Assembly (NCBI GenBank): GCA_045546995.1
Contig: JAZQDW010000067.1
Span: 1 to 64,000, forward strand
DNA from: Firm-08 sp045546995
Lineage (GTDB): Bacteria; Bacillota; Clostridia; Oscillospirales; QAKW01
Reading direction: 5' to 3'
Length of the DNA: 64,000 nucleotides
In this document: positions 34,641-44,506 of the stretch, piece by piece
How positions within the stretch are numbered: the stretch's first letter is position 1
How the letters are laid out: the number at the start of each line of letters is the position of its first letter
The notes under the pieces: model-generated
What the model was told of the DNA's origin: nothing
Database searches by the model: none
What the model saw: only the letters and a program-made list of their open reading frames with translations
Program-made: the position numbers and the translations under genes

Positions 34641-37600
34641 ATGAAAACAAAGTTATGGCTACGCAGTATTTCTTGGCTTGTTTGTTTACTGCTGATCACT
34701 CAATGCTGTACTTTTGCGGTTTCTGCCGAAACGGAAACTGTAGCCACTGAAGCAACAGAAGAGCCTGTGCAGATCGAAGGCGAGTTGATCCAAAAGCGCA
34801 CGGCGAATGAAAAATACTTTATGCGCAGTGACCAAAGTATTCTGGCGGCGGTTTATCCGAATGCCGTTCATTATAAGGACGTGGATGGCACCTGGAAAGA
34901 GATCGACAACCGCTTAACTGAATCCACCGATGGTGCAGAGACGGTATTTTCCAACACCGTCAATGCGCTGAACGTCAAATTTGCCAAAAAAGCAAAAGAT
35001 GGTAAGTTGGTGAAGCTTCATTATGAAGATACCAAAATTGCTTGGTACTTAAATGGCGCCGCCAAAACCACCGCCACCCCATTGGAAAACGACTGGCCGG
35101 AGCAAACGGATCCTACGGCAGTGATTGGCAATCAATCCGCCGTCTTATATGAAAATATTTTACCGAAAGTAGATCTGGAATATCTGCTCATCGGTGATGA
35201 ACTGAAGGAAAATATTGTCTTAAAAGACCGCACGGCCATAGGTACCTACACCTTTACCTATGAAACGGGCGCGCTTACAATGACCCTTTCCGACAATATG
35301 ATCACTCTTTGGCAAGGGGATAAGGCGGTTCTGTTTTTGAACGCGCCTCTGATGACCGATGCCGCCGGCAACACAAGTGATGCCATTACGCTTTCTTTGC
35401 GGCCGGAAAAGGAAAACGAAAATAATCACGTTTATACGGTTTCCGTCACCCCCGATGCCGAATGGCTGAACGCCGCCAGGCGTGTATATCCCGTCAAGGT
35501 GGATCCTTCCCTGACCACCGAGCAGACCTATGAAAACATAATGGACACCTACGTCAGCAAGTTGGCTCCCGGGTCTAATTATACAGATGAGATCACGTTC
35601 CGTGTTGGCAAGGATGCATCCACCAATGATGTCTATCGGGCGTTTCTAAAGTTTGATCTTCCCACGGATATCGGCGAAAGCGATCGTGTGGTAAATGCTA
35701 CCCTAAATCTGTATCCCGATCCACGATTGACCCATCTGGATACCCTGAATGCCATGGCATCACAGCGTCCCGTGTTGCAGGCGCACGCCGTCCAAGAGAC
35801 GTGGGCTACAAACGAGATCACGTGGGGCAATCAACCCGAGACGGACAGCGATATGCTGGATTATGAGATCGTTGAGGCCAAAAACGGCTCAGAAGATGCC
35901 ACCCGTTGGTACGGATGGAATATTACCTCCTTGGTGGATGATTGGTATACCTCCGGTGTCAATAACGGTGTGATGCTGAAACTGGATAATGAATCCGGTT
36001 ATACCGGCAATACGGTTGCCAAATTCTGTTCTTCGGAATTTAATTTGCTGGAAGATGATAATTCAATCGTATTCCCCTTGGTCAGTATTACCTATCTTAA
36101 TATGCTGGGTCTGGAGGACTATTGGACGTATCATTCTTTGGATGCCGGCGTGGGCGGTACTGCCTACGTCAATGATTTTACCGGTGGCCTGACGATCGTG
36201 ACTCCTGTGGCATCGGTAGACAGCGCTCACACGCCGCTGAACGTGTCGCTGGTCTATTCTCCCGGCTCTAACGATGCAAGCATCAATGCGCTGAACGTGG
36301 GCAATCATTTTATGCTCAATCTGCAGTGCTACGTAAAGCCGGTCACGATCGGCGACGTTCAAAAATATAAATACGTCGATGGGGACGGCACCACCCACTA
36401 TTTTGCACAAAAAAATAATAAATGGACGGATGAAAGCGGCCAGGACCTGACCCTATCAATGGGCGACGGATATTATACCATACGGGATAAAAAAGATAAT
36501 CTCCTGCGCTTTTATGCAGATACCGGCCGCCTGTGTAATATTAAAGACAGCGTGGGCAATAATACCCAATTGTATTATACGGTGGTGAACGGAAAATACT
36601 ATCTCTCCTCCGTCACCAACGGTACCCACACCATCACCTTTACCCGTGACAGTAACAACCGTTTGTCGCGCGTGTATTATCCCGATGCCGACGGAACCAA
36701 CGATCAGCGCTTTGCACAGATCACCTATACGGCATCTAAAAATGGCATTTACCATTTGACACAATATATTCAGCAGGGCACCACATTGACCCCGACCCAC
36801 ATCGTCAGCTTCCCCTGTGATCATAACGTGGTCAGTCGGATCATCAGTTGTCCGTATGATGCAGATCGGGCAGATGGTGCCGCATTAAGCGGAACGGCAT
36901 TGATCTTCGGTTATACCAACGAAGGGAATCTGTCTGAGCACCGTCGACGTATCACCTCTTATAAGATGGTGCCTTACGTAAACGGCACCCTGCAATCCAA
37001 TCAACCGGAATACCATTATGCGGTCACTTATCATCGCAATGCTACGCGTTTTACCTCTCAAATTGCAGGAGATAGCGGTGTATTTAGTAATGAACTCTAC
37101 ACCTTTGATGCATTGGGCAGAACACGCTCGGCCCAGGATCAGGACGGCTATGCCACCTATCAGGAGCACGGCATCAGCGGTGGCGCCAAGAATAAGGTCA
37201 CCTTTACCTCCGATACACGCCGCCACGTTGCAAATCTTCTGAAAAATCACAGCTTTGAAAAGGGCGATGCCACCACCCTGACCCAATGGGCAAAAATCGG
37301 CAACAGCGGCGATAATGCAGCCATTAAAGGGACTGCCGATAACGAGCCGGTCTTTGTCGGCACAAAGGCAATGAAGGTATATAAAAATGATGCCGCCCAA
37401 ACCGTCAATTCCTCGGTGCGGCAGGCCATTACGCTGACAAAGGGCAAAAAATATACCCTCTCCGCCTATGTCTACACCGATTTGACCACCCTTTCCACTT
37501 CCGGCTATACCGGCGCATTTTTGTGCGTAGAAACGGCGGATTATTCACCCCAGAGCTATTGTCACAATATTATCAGTGACGGCGCTTGGTCACGCCATTT

Positions 37601-40600
37601 TGTCACCATCGACCTGACCGGGAACGTGGATATGGCAACCAGTGAAACGTTTTACGTTTATCTTGGTATTGAGCGAGCAAAGGGTGCGGTATATTTTGAC
37701 GGTGTCCAACTGGAAGAGGGCGGCTCGGTCAATTCCTATAACCTGATCGAAAACGCCGGCTTTGAGGACAGCACGGACACCGCCTGGATCGGTACCGAGC
37801 TGCAAAGCGGCGATGGCCGCACCACCGATTCCTCCCGTGTGGGATACTTCTATAAAATGGTCGGCAACAGTAAAACGTCCAAAAAGCTGGCCCGGACCGT
37901 CACCGTCAGCGGTAAACAGGGCGATGGCATAACGGCAGGTGCCTTTATTCGCAACTTCGGCCTGCCCAATAAGGATACCTATCATAACGGCACCAAACAG
38001 GATTGTGCCATCACGTTGGAAATTTGCCATTCCGACGGTTCCTCCCAATTTGTCACCCAAAGTGCGGAAAATGAGGTCGATCATTGGCAATACGTTTGCC
38101 TGGGAGCTGTTGCCGAGGAGAATTATACACAGCTTAAACTGTATCTAAAGTTCATTTATAACGGCAATACCGCATATTTTGATGACGTCGGTCTGTATCG
38201 GGACACCTTCGGGCAAAGCCTGACCTACGATGAAAAGGGCAACGTTACCACCGTGGTAGATATGGCCAATAATACCAAAAACATCATCACCGACGGTAAT
38301 AACGATATGACCTCCTATACGGACGGCGAGGGCAACGAGTATACCTTCGAGTATGACGGTGGAAACAGTGCGACGAAAAAGCATCTGCTGACCAAGGTGA
38401 CCGATCCTTTGGACGATCAAACGGCATATACGTATGATGCAAAGGGCAACGTTACCAAGACCACCTTAACGGATGCGGCGGGTAATATGACGATGTCCGC
38501 CTCCACCGCCTATACGGCAGATGGACATTACGTTGCAAGTCAGACGGATGCGGCAGGTATGTCCATTCGTTATAATCGTTCAACCGTGGACGGACGGGTA
38601 AATGACGTTCGTGCACCGTTGCCCGACGGTTATGATCTTAAAACTAGTTATACCTACGATCCGCTTACCAAGGAGACGGTGGGCGTTGAAGTGGCAACCG
38701 ATATTCCCTACGGTGGCGAACACCGTTCTTTGCCCGCCAACGTAACCTATGCTTATGACCGTGGCAATTTGACGGATATCGTCCGTAAGGCTGACACAAC
38801 CAAGCAGATGGGCTATCATATGACCTACGATAACGTTGGCAAACGCACCGGCGTGTATTGGTCGGGCAAAACCAACACCCAATCGCTGTTGCAATCCGCC
38901 ACTTATAAAGATTTTGGTGCAGTGGATACCGTTACCTACGGCAATGGCCAAACCTTGTCTTATACCTACAACAACGCAGGCTTGGTCACTGAAAAGGCAT
39001 ATAATAATACGCCGGTGGTAAAATACGACTACAATGCAAACTATGCCCTCGGTGCCGCCGCCTATTATCGCCCGGTCAGCAACACCTGGGAGCGTACCAA
39101 CTACTTTTATGACCTGGCAGGCCGGATCTCCGAAACTAAGGATACCCGCGGTCTCAGCACCGGCGCCTATTCGTATGATAAAAACAATCGTCTGCTCTCC
39201 TATCGGTCGGTCTTGGAGGATGCCCACGTAGATCTTGGGTATACTACGCGCTATACCTATTTGGCCGATAACACGCTCAAATCCATCTGTCTGGATCCCG
39301 ATGGCGGATATGAAAGCGGTACGATGCGGTACGGCTATGATGGGATCGGGCGACTGTATATCAAGAGATTATCGCTGGATAGTATGGACAATTCTTTCAG
39401 AATAGACTATACTTATAAGCAGAATGAGGACGGTTCCCGTACCACCCGACCTTCCACTACCTCTTACAAGGGTATATACAATGGTACCACCGTGGAGGGT
39501 TCGTACTACAGCACCTATTATGACGACGGCAAAATTGCCTCTCATCGGGTCATCGATAACAACGGTACAAAAACCACGGCATTTGAATATGATGCATTGG
39601 GGCAACTTACTTCCACCGATGACGGCACCGACGAATACACCTATTCCTACGATGCCGGTGGCAACCTCACCGCAAAAACCTTCACCACTTCGGCAGATGA
39701 CAGCGATTATACTGCCACCTATACCTACGACAGCAACTTTTCCGACCTGTTGACCGGATATGCCAAAACCGAGGACGGTGTCACCACCACCCGCACCTAT
39801 AATTATACTGCGAGCAATGGTACCAAATTTGTCAATCCCGTTTCCATTACCGAAACCAACGGCACCACCAGCAGTGTGATGCAGCTTGGTTGGCGGCAGG
39901 GCCGGACGTTGGAAAGCATTACCACCGATGCCGGTACCGTTCGCTATGAGTACAATGAAAACGGTCAGCGTATTTTGCGACAACTGGTCAACGGCGCCAA
40001 ACGGGAATACTATTACAACGGCACGCAGTTGGAGTATATCAAGATCCTTACGGCGGCGGGTAACCTGACAAGCACGATGCGTTATATTTATAATGCAAAC
40101 GGTCAGGCGGAATATATTCTGTACATTACCAAAGGCAATGCAAAAACTCCCGCGGCCTACAACCTGTACTACATTCTGCGAGATAACACGGGCGTGATCC
40201 AAAAGCTCATCAAGGTGCGCGCGGCAAGTTCTACCTCTGTCACCCCCACCTTGTCCGTGGCAGTGGAATATAAGTACGACCCCTACGGTAAGCTTCTGTC
40301 TATCACCAAGGCCAGCGGCGAGAGCGTTGGCACCTACAACCCCCTCGTTTATAAGGACTATATCTGGGACAGCGAGACTGATTGGTACTACTGCAACAGC
40401 CGTTATTACGATCCCGAAACGGGCAGATGGATCAATGCGGATGCATATTTAACTACGGAACAAAGTATTACCGATACCAATATGTTTTTGTATTGCGGAA
40501 ATAATCCTGTTCTTTTTGAAGATGCTAGTGGAAATAGGTACGCTGTTTCCGCTTCGCAAATAGAAGACGAAACATGGGAGGAGAGAGGCTATTCATGTGA

Positions 40601-41051
40601 TCATATGAATAAGCAAAGTGGTCGTGGGCTCAATCCATCCCACAGAGAAGAACTTCCGACAGGAGAACGACTCATATATTATACAGTTGGAAACAGCAAG
40701 GTTGTTACACCGAAATCTTTAGGAAAAAATACAATTATTATCAAGGATGTGAGAAATAATAGCCTTGACCCAGGAAATGCAAATATGCAAATTGTAGATT
40801 CGTACAAATACACTCGTCGTCAAAATGAATTAAGGATTAATATTCTTAATAGTATGCTACATTATTGCCAAAGAGTTCCAAATTCCGGTAATGGATGGAT
40901 TAGAAGTGTTCCATCGATGCTGTGGGAGTGGGATTTGCACAATTTGGCACACGACTTGTATCTTAAGCGATCAAGTAGCGGAAGCGTTGATCTTGATAAT
41001 AAATCAGAAGATTGGGGGATCATTCAACATATATGGTACGCAATTTCTTGA
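34641..41051 (+). CDS. Secreted RHS/YD-repeat polymorphic toxin-like protein
   Basis: This 2136-residue protein begins with a signal peptide (hydrophobic core LVCLLLITQCCTFAV, cleavage near AVSA-ET). A DNRLRE-type beta domain lies near 285-460, with ITWGNQP. Two carbohydrate-binding-like modules start near 864 (LLKNHSFEKG) and 1033 (NLIENAGFED). YD repeats such as YDAKGNVTK and YDALGQLTS run from about 1195. The RHS core ends with WDSETDWYYCNSRYYDPETG and NADAY near 1910-1937. The last ~170 residues form an unrelated AT-rich tip without a motif I recognise. Such tips are usually toxins. ATG 34641 has AAAGGAG upstream. The next gene overlaps its end. Confidence 0.9.
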   Translation: MKTKLWLRSISWLVCLLLITQCCTFAVSAETETVATEATEEPVQIEGELIQKRTANEKYFMRSDQSILAAVYPNAVHYKDVDGTWKEIDNRLTESTDGAETVFSNTVNALNVKFAKKAKDGKLVKLHYEDTKIAWYLNGAAKTTATPLENDWPEQTDPTAVIGNQSAVLYENILPKVDLEYLLIGDELKENIVLKDRTAIGTYTFTYETGALTMTLSDNMITLWQGDKAVLFLNAPLMTDAAGNTSDAITLSLRPEKENENNHVYTVSVTPDAEWLNAARRVYPVKVDPSLTTEQTYENIMDTYVSKLAPGSNYTDEITFRVGKDASTNDVYRAFLKFDLPTDIGESDRVVNATLNLYPDPRLTHLDTLNAMASQRPVLQAHAVQETWATNEITWGNQPETDSDMLDYEIVEAKNGSEDATRWYGWNITSLVDDWYTSGVNNGVMLKLDNESGYTGNTVAKFCSSEFNLLEDDNSIVFPLVSITYLNMLGLEDYWTYHSLDAGVGGTAYVNDFTGGLTIVTPVASVDSAHTPLNVSLVYSPGSNDASINALNVGNHFMLNLQCYVKPVTIGDVQKYKYVDGDGTTHYFAQKNNKWTDESGQDLTLSMGDGYYTIRDKKDNLLRFYADTGRLCNIKDSVGNNTQLYYTVVNGKYYLSSVTNGTHTITFTRDSNNRLSRVYYPDADGTNDQRFAQITYTASKNGIYHLTQYIQQGTTLTPTHIVSFPCDHNVVSRIISCPYDADRADGAALSGTALIFGYTNEGNLSEHRRRITSYKMVPYVNGTLQSNQPEYHYAVTYHRNATRFTSQIAGDSGVFSNELYTFDALGRTRSAQDQDGYATYQEHGISGGAKNKVTFTSDTRRHVANLLKNHSFEKGDATTLTQWAKIGNSGDNAAIKGTADNEPVFVGTKAMKVYKNDAAQTVNSSVRQAITLTKGKKYTLSAYVYTDLTTLSTSGYTGAFLCVETADYSPQSYCHNIISDGAWSRHFVTIDLTGNVDMATSETFYVYLGIERAKGAVYFDGVQLEEGGSVNSYNLIENAGFEDSTDTAWIGTELQSGDGRTTDSSRVGYFYKMVGNSKTSKKLARTVTVSGKQGDGITAGAFIRNFGLPNKDTYHNGTKQDCAITLEICHSDGSSQFVTQSAENEVDHWQYVCLGAVAEENYTQLKLYLKFIYNGNTAYFDDVGLYRDTFGQSLTYDEKGNVTTVVDMANNTKNIITDGNNDMTSYTDGEGNEYTFEYDGGNSATKKHLLTKVTDPLDDQTAYTYDAKGNVTKTTLTDAAGNMTMSASTAYTADGHYVASQTDAAGMSIRYNRSTVDGRVNDVRAPLPDGYDLKTSYTYDPLTKETVGVEVATDIPYGGEHRSLPANVTYAYDRGNLTDIVRKADTTKQMGYHMTYDNVGKRTGVYWSGKTNTQSLLQSATYKDFGAVDTVTYGNGQTLSYTYNNAGLVTEKAYNNTPVVKYDYNANYALGAAAYYRPVSNTWERTNYFYDLAGRISETKDTRGLSTGAYSYDKNNRLLSYRSVLEDAHVDLGYTTRYTYLADNTLKSICLDPDGGYESGTMRYGYDGIGRLYIKRLSLDSMDNSFRIDYTYKQNEDGSRTTRPSTTSYKGIYNGTTVEGSYYSTYYDDGKIASHRVIDNNGTKTTAFEYDALGQLTSTDDGTDEYTYSYDAGGNLTAKTFTTSADDSDYTATYTYDSNFSDLLTGYAKTEDGVTTTRTYNYTASNGTKFVNPVSITETNGTTSSVMQLGWRQGRTLESITTDAGTVRYEYNENGQRILRQLVNGAKREYYYNGTQLEYIKILTAAGNLTSTMRYIYNANGQAEYILYITKGNAKTPAAYNLYYILRDNTGVIQKLIKVRAASSTSVTPTLSVAVEYKYDPYGKLLSITKASGESVGTYNPLVYKDYIWDSETDWYYCNSRYYDPETGRWINADAYLTTEQSITDTNMFLYCGNNPVLFEDASGNRYAVSASQIEDETWEERGYSCDHMNKQSGRGLNPSHREELPTGERLIYYTVGNSKVVTPKSLGKNTIIIKDVRNNSLDPGNANMQIVDSYKYTRRQNELRINILNSMLHYCQRVPNSGNGWIRSVPSMLWEWDLHNLAHDLYLKRSSSGSVDLDNKSEDWGIIQHIWYAIS

Positions 41052-41857
41052 AAACCGCGTTTTCGGCGGTCAACATTATTTTGTATATAGTACTGATGCT
41101 TCCATTGATAGCATTTCCGATCCTTTTGTTCTTTCCCTATATATTTGAAGCAAACCTGTACTTTTCAACCATCTATTACTATCTGCTATCAGGACAGATC
41201 GAACTCTTTTTGCTTTTGGTTATTTTACTGCTGTTCTTTTTTATAAAAATCATTCGTCGGGAAAAAGTTTATTATTTATTCTCATCGCTGTTGCTGATAG
41301 CAAATTGCATTTTTGACGTTTTGACTTGGAACAAACCATTGCACGCGGTTGGAATTATCGTCAAACTGTTGATTGCGATCTCATTTTTTGTTGAAGGATG
41401 GAGGGCGCGCGGAGATTATTTCTCAAAGCACAGGAAAAACTTGCGTTTTTCTGTTTGTTGGGGTAGTGTGTTGTTTTTTGCCGGCTTTTTGCAATATATG
41501 TTGCTGAAATTTGAGCAAGGTCCCATTCTCATTTTTGCGGTCGCCATCTTATTTGTTGTCGGACAAGCAATTTGGTTCATCTGTCAGCACATGTCCGCAA
41601 GGGATGTTGGTTACATTTGGCTTGGCTCGACATTTGTATGGGGGCTCCTTTCTTCTTGGTTATCGTTGCTGCTGTATAAGCCGTTTCCATATTGGTTTGA
41701 TGTTTCCGAAGATTATATGAATGAAAAATTTTGGCCGTTTTTTGTTTTCCAAATCCTTCATTTGGTAACAATGGGCATTGTGTGGTGCATCAAGGCAAGA
41801 GGCGGTTCTAAGAAAACAGAAAGAAATAACACAGGGGACGATTCTCTTGTCTCCTGA
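41033..41857 (+). CDS. Polytopic membrane protein, candidate RHS immunity protein
   Basis: This 274-residue protein has about seven hydrophobic segments (for example NIILYIVLMLPLIAFPILLF and LFLLLVILLLFFFI). It overlaps the 3' end of the RHS gene, the position expected for an immunity gene. The composition is AT-rich like the RHS tip and unlike the RHS core, which suggests that tip and immunity gene moved together. I recognise no family. The start is ATG 41033; TTG 41012 is an alternative. The last ten codons and the stop codon lie within a REP palindrome, so the original C-terminus may have been altered. Confidence 0.7.
   Translation: MVRNFLKTAFSAVNIILYIVLMLPLIAFPILLFFPYIFEANLYFSTIYYYLLSGQIELFLLLVILLLFFFIKIIRREKVYYLFSSLLLIANCIFDVLTWNKPLHAVGIIVKLLIAISFFVEGWRARGDYFSKHRKNLRFSVCWGSVLFFAGFLQYMLLKFEQGPILIFAVAILFVVGQAIWFICQHMSARDVGYIWLGSTFVWGLLSSWLSLLLYKPFPYWFDVSEDYMNEKFWPFFVFQILHLVTMGIVWCIKARGGSKKTERNNTGDDSLVS
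41827..41856. repeat. REP palindrome, hybrid of two arm types
   Basis: ACACAGGGGACGATTCT has the TGTGT-class left arm while the right arm CTTGTCTCC is of the other class. It forms the 3' end of the membrane protein gene. A recombination between two REP types is the simplest origin. Confidence 0.7.
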
Positions 41858-42111
41858 CCTGTTGACCGGCTATGCTAAAACCGAGGGCGGTGTCACCCCC
41901 ACCTTGTCCGTGGCAAATTGCAAGGGAACACAGGGGACGGTTCTGTGTGTTGACGGGCGTGATCCAAAAGCTCATCAAGGTGCGGGCGGCAAGCTCTACC
42001 TCGGTCACCCCCACCTTGTCCGTGGCGGTGGAATATAAGTACGACCCCTACGGTAAGCTTCTGTCTATCACCAAGGCCAGCGGCGAGAGTGTGGGCACCT
42101 ACAACCCCCTC
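41857..42111 (+). pseudogene. Displaced fragments of the RHS core
   Basis: Two pieces of RHS core sequence are recognisable. 41858-41915 matches the RHS gene near 39746-39788, joined to sequence near 40245-40261. 41955-42111 matches about 40190-40346 almost base for base. A REP element separates the pieces. Neither has a start codon or complete domain. These look like remnants of an earlier RHS 3' end left behind when a new tip was acquired, or of gene conversion. Confidence 0.8.
41927..41951. repeat. REP palindrome, TGTGT-arm class
   Basis: AACACAGGGGACGG followed by TTCTGTGTGTT; arms AACACA / TGTGTT enclose the core GGGGACGGTTCT. It lies between two RHS remnants. Confidence 0.8.
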
Positions 42112-42144
42112 GGGGGGGACAAGGGGACGGTTCTCTTGTCCCCC
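42112..42144. repeat. REP palindrome, CTTGTCC-arm class
   Basis: GGGGGACAAG and CTTGTCCCCC arms enclose GGGACGGTTCT. It lies directly after the RHS remnant. Confidence 0.8.
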
Positions 42145-42193
42145 GGCTCCTTAACAAACGGAAATACAACAAATAGCTTTGGTGTAAAATTGC

Positions 42194-42231
42194 AACACAG
42201 GGGACCAACACAGGGGACGGTTCTATGTGTT
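42194..42231. repeat. REP palindrome, TGTGT-arm class, 5' of RAYT1
   Basis: A full copy (AACACAGGGGACGG then TTCTATGTGTT, 42206-42231) is preceded by a partial copy (AACACAGGGGACC, 42194-42206). It lies 45 bp upstream of RAYT1. Confidence 0.8.
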
Positions 42232-42275
42232 GACGATTTTAGTTTGCTATGTTACAATCAAATTGGTGATGCGAT

Positions 42276-43022
42276 ATGCCAAGACAGGCGAGACAGAAAA
42301 GCGAAAGCAGAATCTACCATGTAATGCTTCGCGGAATCAATCAACAACAAATTTTTGAGGATTCAGAAGATTATGATAAGTTCCTCAATATTATGAAAGA
42401 CTGTAAGGCAATATGCGAATTTAAGCTATTTGCATATTGCCTTATGAGAAATCATATTCATTTACTTATTAAAGAGTGCAAAGAGCCGTTGGAACAAATA
42501 TTTAAACGAATCTGCGGACGATTTGTATACTGGTATAATATCAAGTACCGACGTACAGGCCACTTGTTTCAGGATCGTTTTAAAAGCGAGCCGGTGGATT
42601 CGGAGAAGTATTTCTTCACCGTACTGCGCTATATCCACCAAAACCCTACCAAGGCAGGTATTTGTAAGTGTGTTGAGGACTATGCCTACAGCAGTTATTC
42701 GGAATATACTGGTATAAGCAGACTTGTTGACACAGAATATGTTTGGGCACTGACTACGCTTGAAGATTTTGTTGGCCTTAATCATGAAACAGTTGACACG
42801 CCCTGTTTGGATGTTTCCGAGAAAGTCATTGCGCGCGTAACGGACGAACAAGCAAGAGCAATCATCAAAAAGATCGCGCGGTGTGACAACGTTTCGGATT
42901 TCCAAAACTTAGATCTTGTGACCAGGGATAAATGTTTGAAAAAGTTTAGAGACAAAGGAATTTCAATCAGACAGCTAAGCAGATTAACGGGCATCAGTTT
43001 TAGTATTGTGAGAAAATTCTAA
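42276..43022 (+). mobile_element. REP-associated tyrosine transposase RAYT1
   Basis: This 248-residue protein is a Y1 (IS200-like) transposase of the REP-associated type. The HUH metal motif is NHIHLL (His60, His62), and the probable nucleophile is Tyr119 in LRYIHQNP. GHLFQDRFKSEPV is a conserved block. The C-terminus (GISIRQLSRLTGISFS) is a helix-turn-helix-like DNA-binding element. It is flanked on both sides by REP palindromes with TGTGT arms, probably its cognate substrates. RAYTs are normally single-copy domesticated genes that mobilise REPs; this one looks intact. Confidence 0.92.
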
Positions 43023-43079
43023 TCACACACAGAACCGTCCCCTGTGTTCTATCACACACAGAACCGTCCCCTGTGTTCT
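43023..43079. repeat. Two tandem REP palindromes, TGTGT-arm class, 3' of RAYT1
   Basis: Two near-identical copies of ACACACAGAACCGTCCCC plus TGTGTTCT stand head to tail right after the RAYT1 stop codon. They are inverted relative to the upstream copies, so RAYT1 is bracketed by inverted REPs. Confidence 0.85.
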
Positions 43080-43343
43080 AATATTAACTGTTCTGTTAAT
43101 CCAAGGTATCATCTGTATAATTCGGTTTTTCAAAAAGTAAATAATAGGTAGGATACAGAGGATGGCTTCCAGATTGGCAACTCGTAATCTCAACAACAAA
43201 AATAGGGACGATTCTCCATTAAAAAGGAACTTTTATGTGACAATCAAGGAACGGACAATCAAGGGACAGTTCTTTGCCTCGGAAAAACTTAAACAGGGGG
43301 ACAAGGGGACGGTTTTCTTGTCTCGAACAAAGGAGATGTTGCT
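43080..43343. repeat. Intergenic region with degenerate REP sequences
   Basis: No gene is evident. A CTTGTC-class REP lies at 43295-43323 with a slightly decayed right arm. Just before it, 43259-43294 (AAGGGACAGTTCTTTGCCTC onward) is a unit found again at 44438-44470. A further decayed core (GGGACGATTCT) is near 43205. The lipoprotein gene starts 20 bp after the last REP. Confidence 0.65.
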
Positions 43344-44429
43344 ATGATAAAAAAACGAATGGTCTGCATATGTGCTATTATGTTGCTGTTGTTTTCTTCT
43401 TGTGGAAGCACAAATATAGTAGATCGTTTTGCCGAAACGGAACTGACAAAAGAAATCGCACAAACCATTGTGCATTCTTTTAATTCTGCTCAGATTGATC
43501 AACCTTTTTCAACATCAGATGTTGTTCCCTATGAAATGGCATTTAAGTATTTTCGTTATTTTGGATTTTATAATGAAAAGGGTGAAATGCGCCCACAAGT
43601 GGTTTCATATCAAGATGGCTTGAAATACAAGGTGCCACGCAAAGTGGTGGATACGTATTTGAGTTCAAAGTTTAATACGACTCCAAGCGCCAAAAGCATT
43701 TCATGCTATGATGCACAGAGCGACTCTTATGTGATCGCACCCGTAGACAGTTATGCCGGAAAAATAACGATTGATTCCATTGATAAGCTGGATAACAACC
43801 AATATCAAATCCACGCAACTGTGCAAGATGAACCGACAGAAACTCTTTTTTCTTTTGAGCAAACGTTTACAATTGAGTATAACGGGTCATTTAAGTTTTT
43901 ATCCTTTGAAGAAAAAGAGAAGGCATTTCAAGAGTTGACGGCAGAGGAACAAAAACTTTTATCGTATATTAATGATTATTATTTCTTTGATACACGTCAG
44001 TATTATGATGAAGATCACAAGATTCCTTATGACGTTGCTTTTAAGTGTTTTGCCATCTACGGTTTTTGGGATAACAATGGGGCTCTGCGCAAGGAATTAA
44101 AGCAGTATGCCACCGGAAATGAATACGAAGATCCATATAATATTCCTGCGAAAATAGTAGATGACTTTGTCGCTTCAAGGTTTGACGTAGAGATAGATCG
44201 ATCCAATATTGAAAATTACAATAAAGAAAGCGACTCATATCTCATTCTACCGAACGCTGCAGATGGGCACGATTTTGCAGAATTGATAAGTTATGAACGT
44301 TCCGGAAACATCTATAGGATTATTGTAAATCAGCGGAATTGGTTAGATCCGAATTTGGTTGAAAAGCAAATGTTTCGTCTTGAAATAAATGACGAGAACT
44401 GCAAATATCTTGCTTTTACCAAGATTTGA
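43344..44429 (+). CDS. Lipoprotein with two copies of an unknown domain
   Basis: This 361-residue protein has a lipoprotein signal (IMLLLFSSC, lipidated Cys20), so it should be anchored on the outer face of the membrane. The mature part consists of two diverged repeats, about 60-190 and 227-361. Paired segments include VPYEMAFKYFRYFGF with IPYDVAFKCFAIYGF, and YDAQSDSYVIAP with YNKESDSYLILP. I do not recognise the domain. The gene is AT-rich and lies between REP elements, so it is probably acquired. It is followed by a strong terminator. Confidence 0.8.
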   Translation: MIKKRMVCICAIMLLLFSSCGSTNIVDRFAETELTKEIAQTIVHSFNSAQIDQPFSTSDVVPYEMAFKYFRYFGFYNEKGEMRPQVVSYQDGLKYKVPRKVVDTYLSSKFNTTPSAKSISCYDAQSDSYVIAPVDSYAGKITIDSIDKLDNNQYQIHATVQDEPTETLFSFEQTFTIEYNGSFKFLSFEEKEKAFQELTAEEQKLLSYINDYYFFDTRQYYDEDHKIPYDVAFKCFAIYGFWDNNGALRKELKQYATGNEYEDPYNIPAKIVDDFVASRFDVEIDRSNIENYNKESDSYLILPNAADGHDFAELISYERSGNIYRIIVNQRNWLDPNLVEKQMFRLEINDENCKYLAFTKI

Positions 44430-44437
44430 AAGAGACA

Positions 44438-44506
44438 ATGGGACAGTTCTTTGCCTCGGGAAAACTTAAACAGGGCGGGAGATTTTCTCCCGCCCTGTTT
44501 TTATTT
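44438..44506 (+). terminator. Repeat unit ending in a strong terminator
   Basis: The 14-bp stem AACAGGGCGGGAGA / TCTCCCGCCCTGTT (44469-44499) is followed by TTTTATTTAT. It is preceded by GGGACAGTTCTTTGCCTCG and a short AAACTTAAAC stretch. Almost the same arrangement recurs, inverted, at 52570-52640. Confidence 0.85.

Noticed and set aside
41827..43079. The repeated GGGGACGGTTCT units as a CRISPR array.
   Set aside because: Copies are unevenly spaced, inverted in places, differ in their arms, overlap gene ends and have no cas genes; they fit REP elements with RAYTs.
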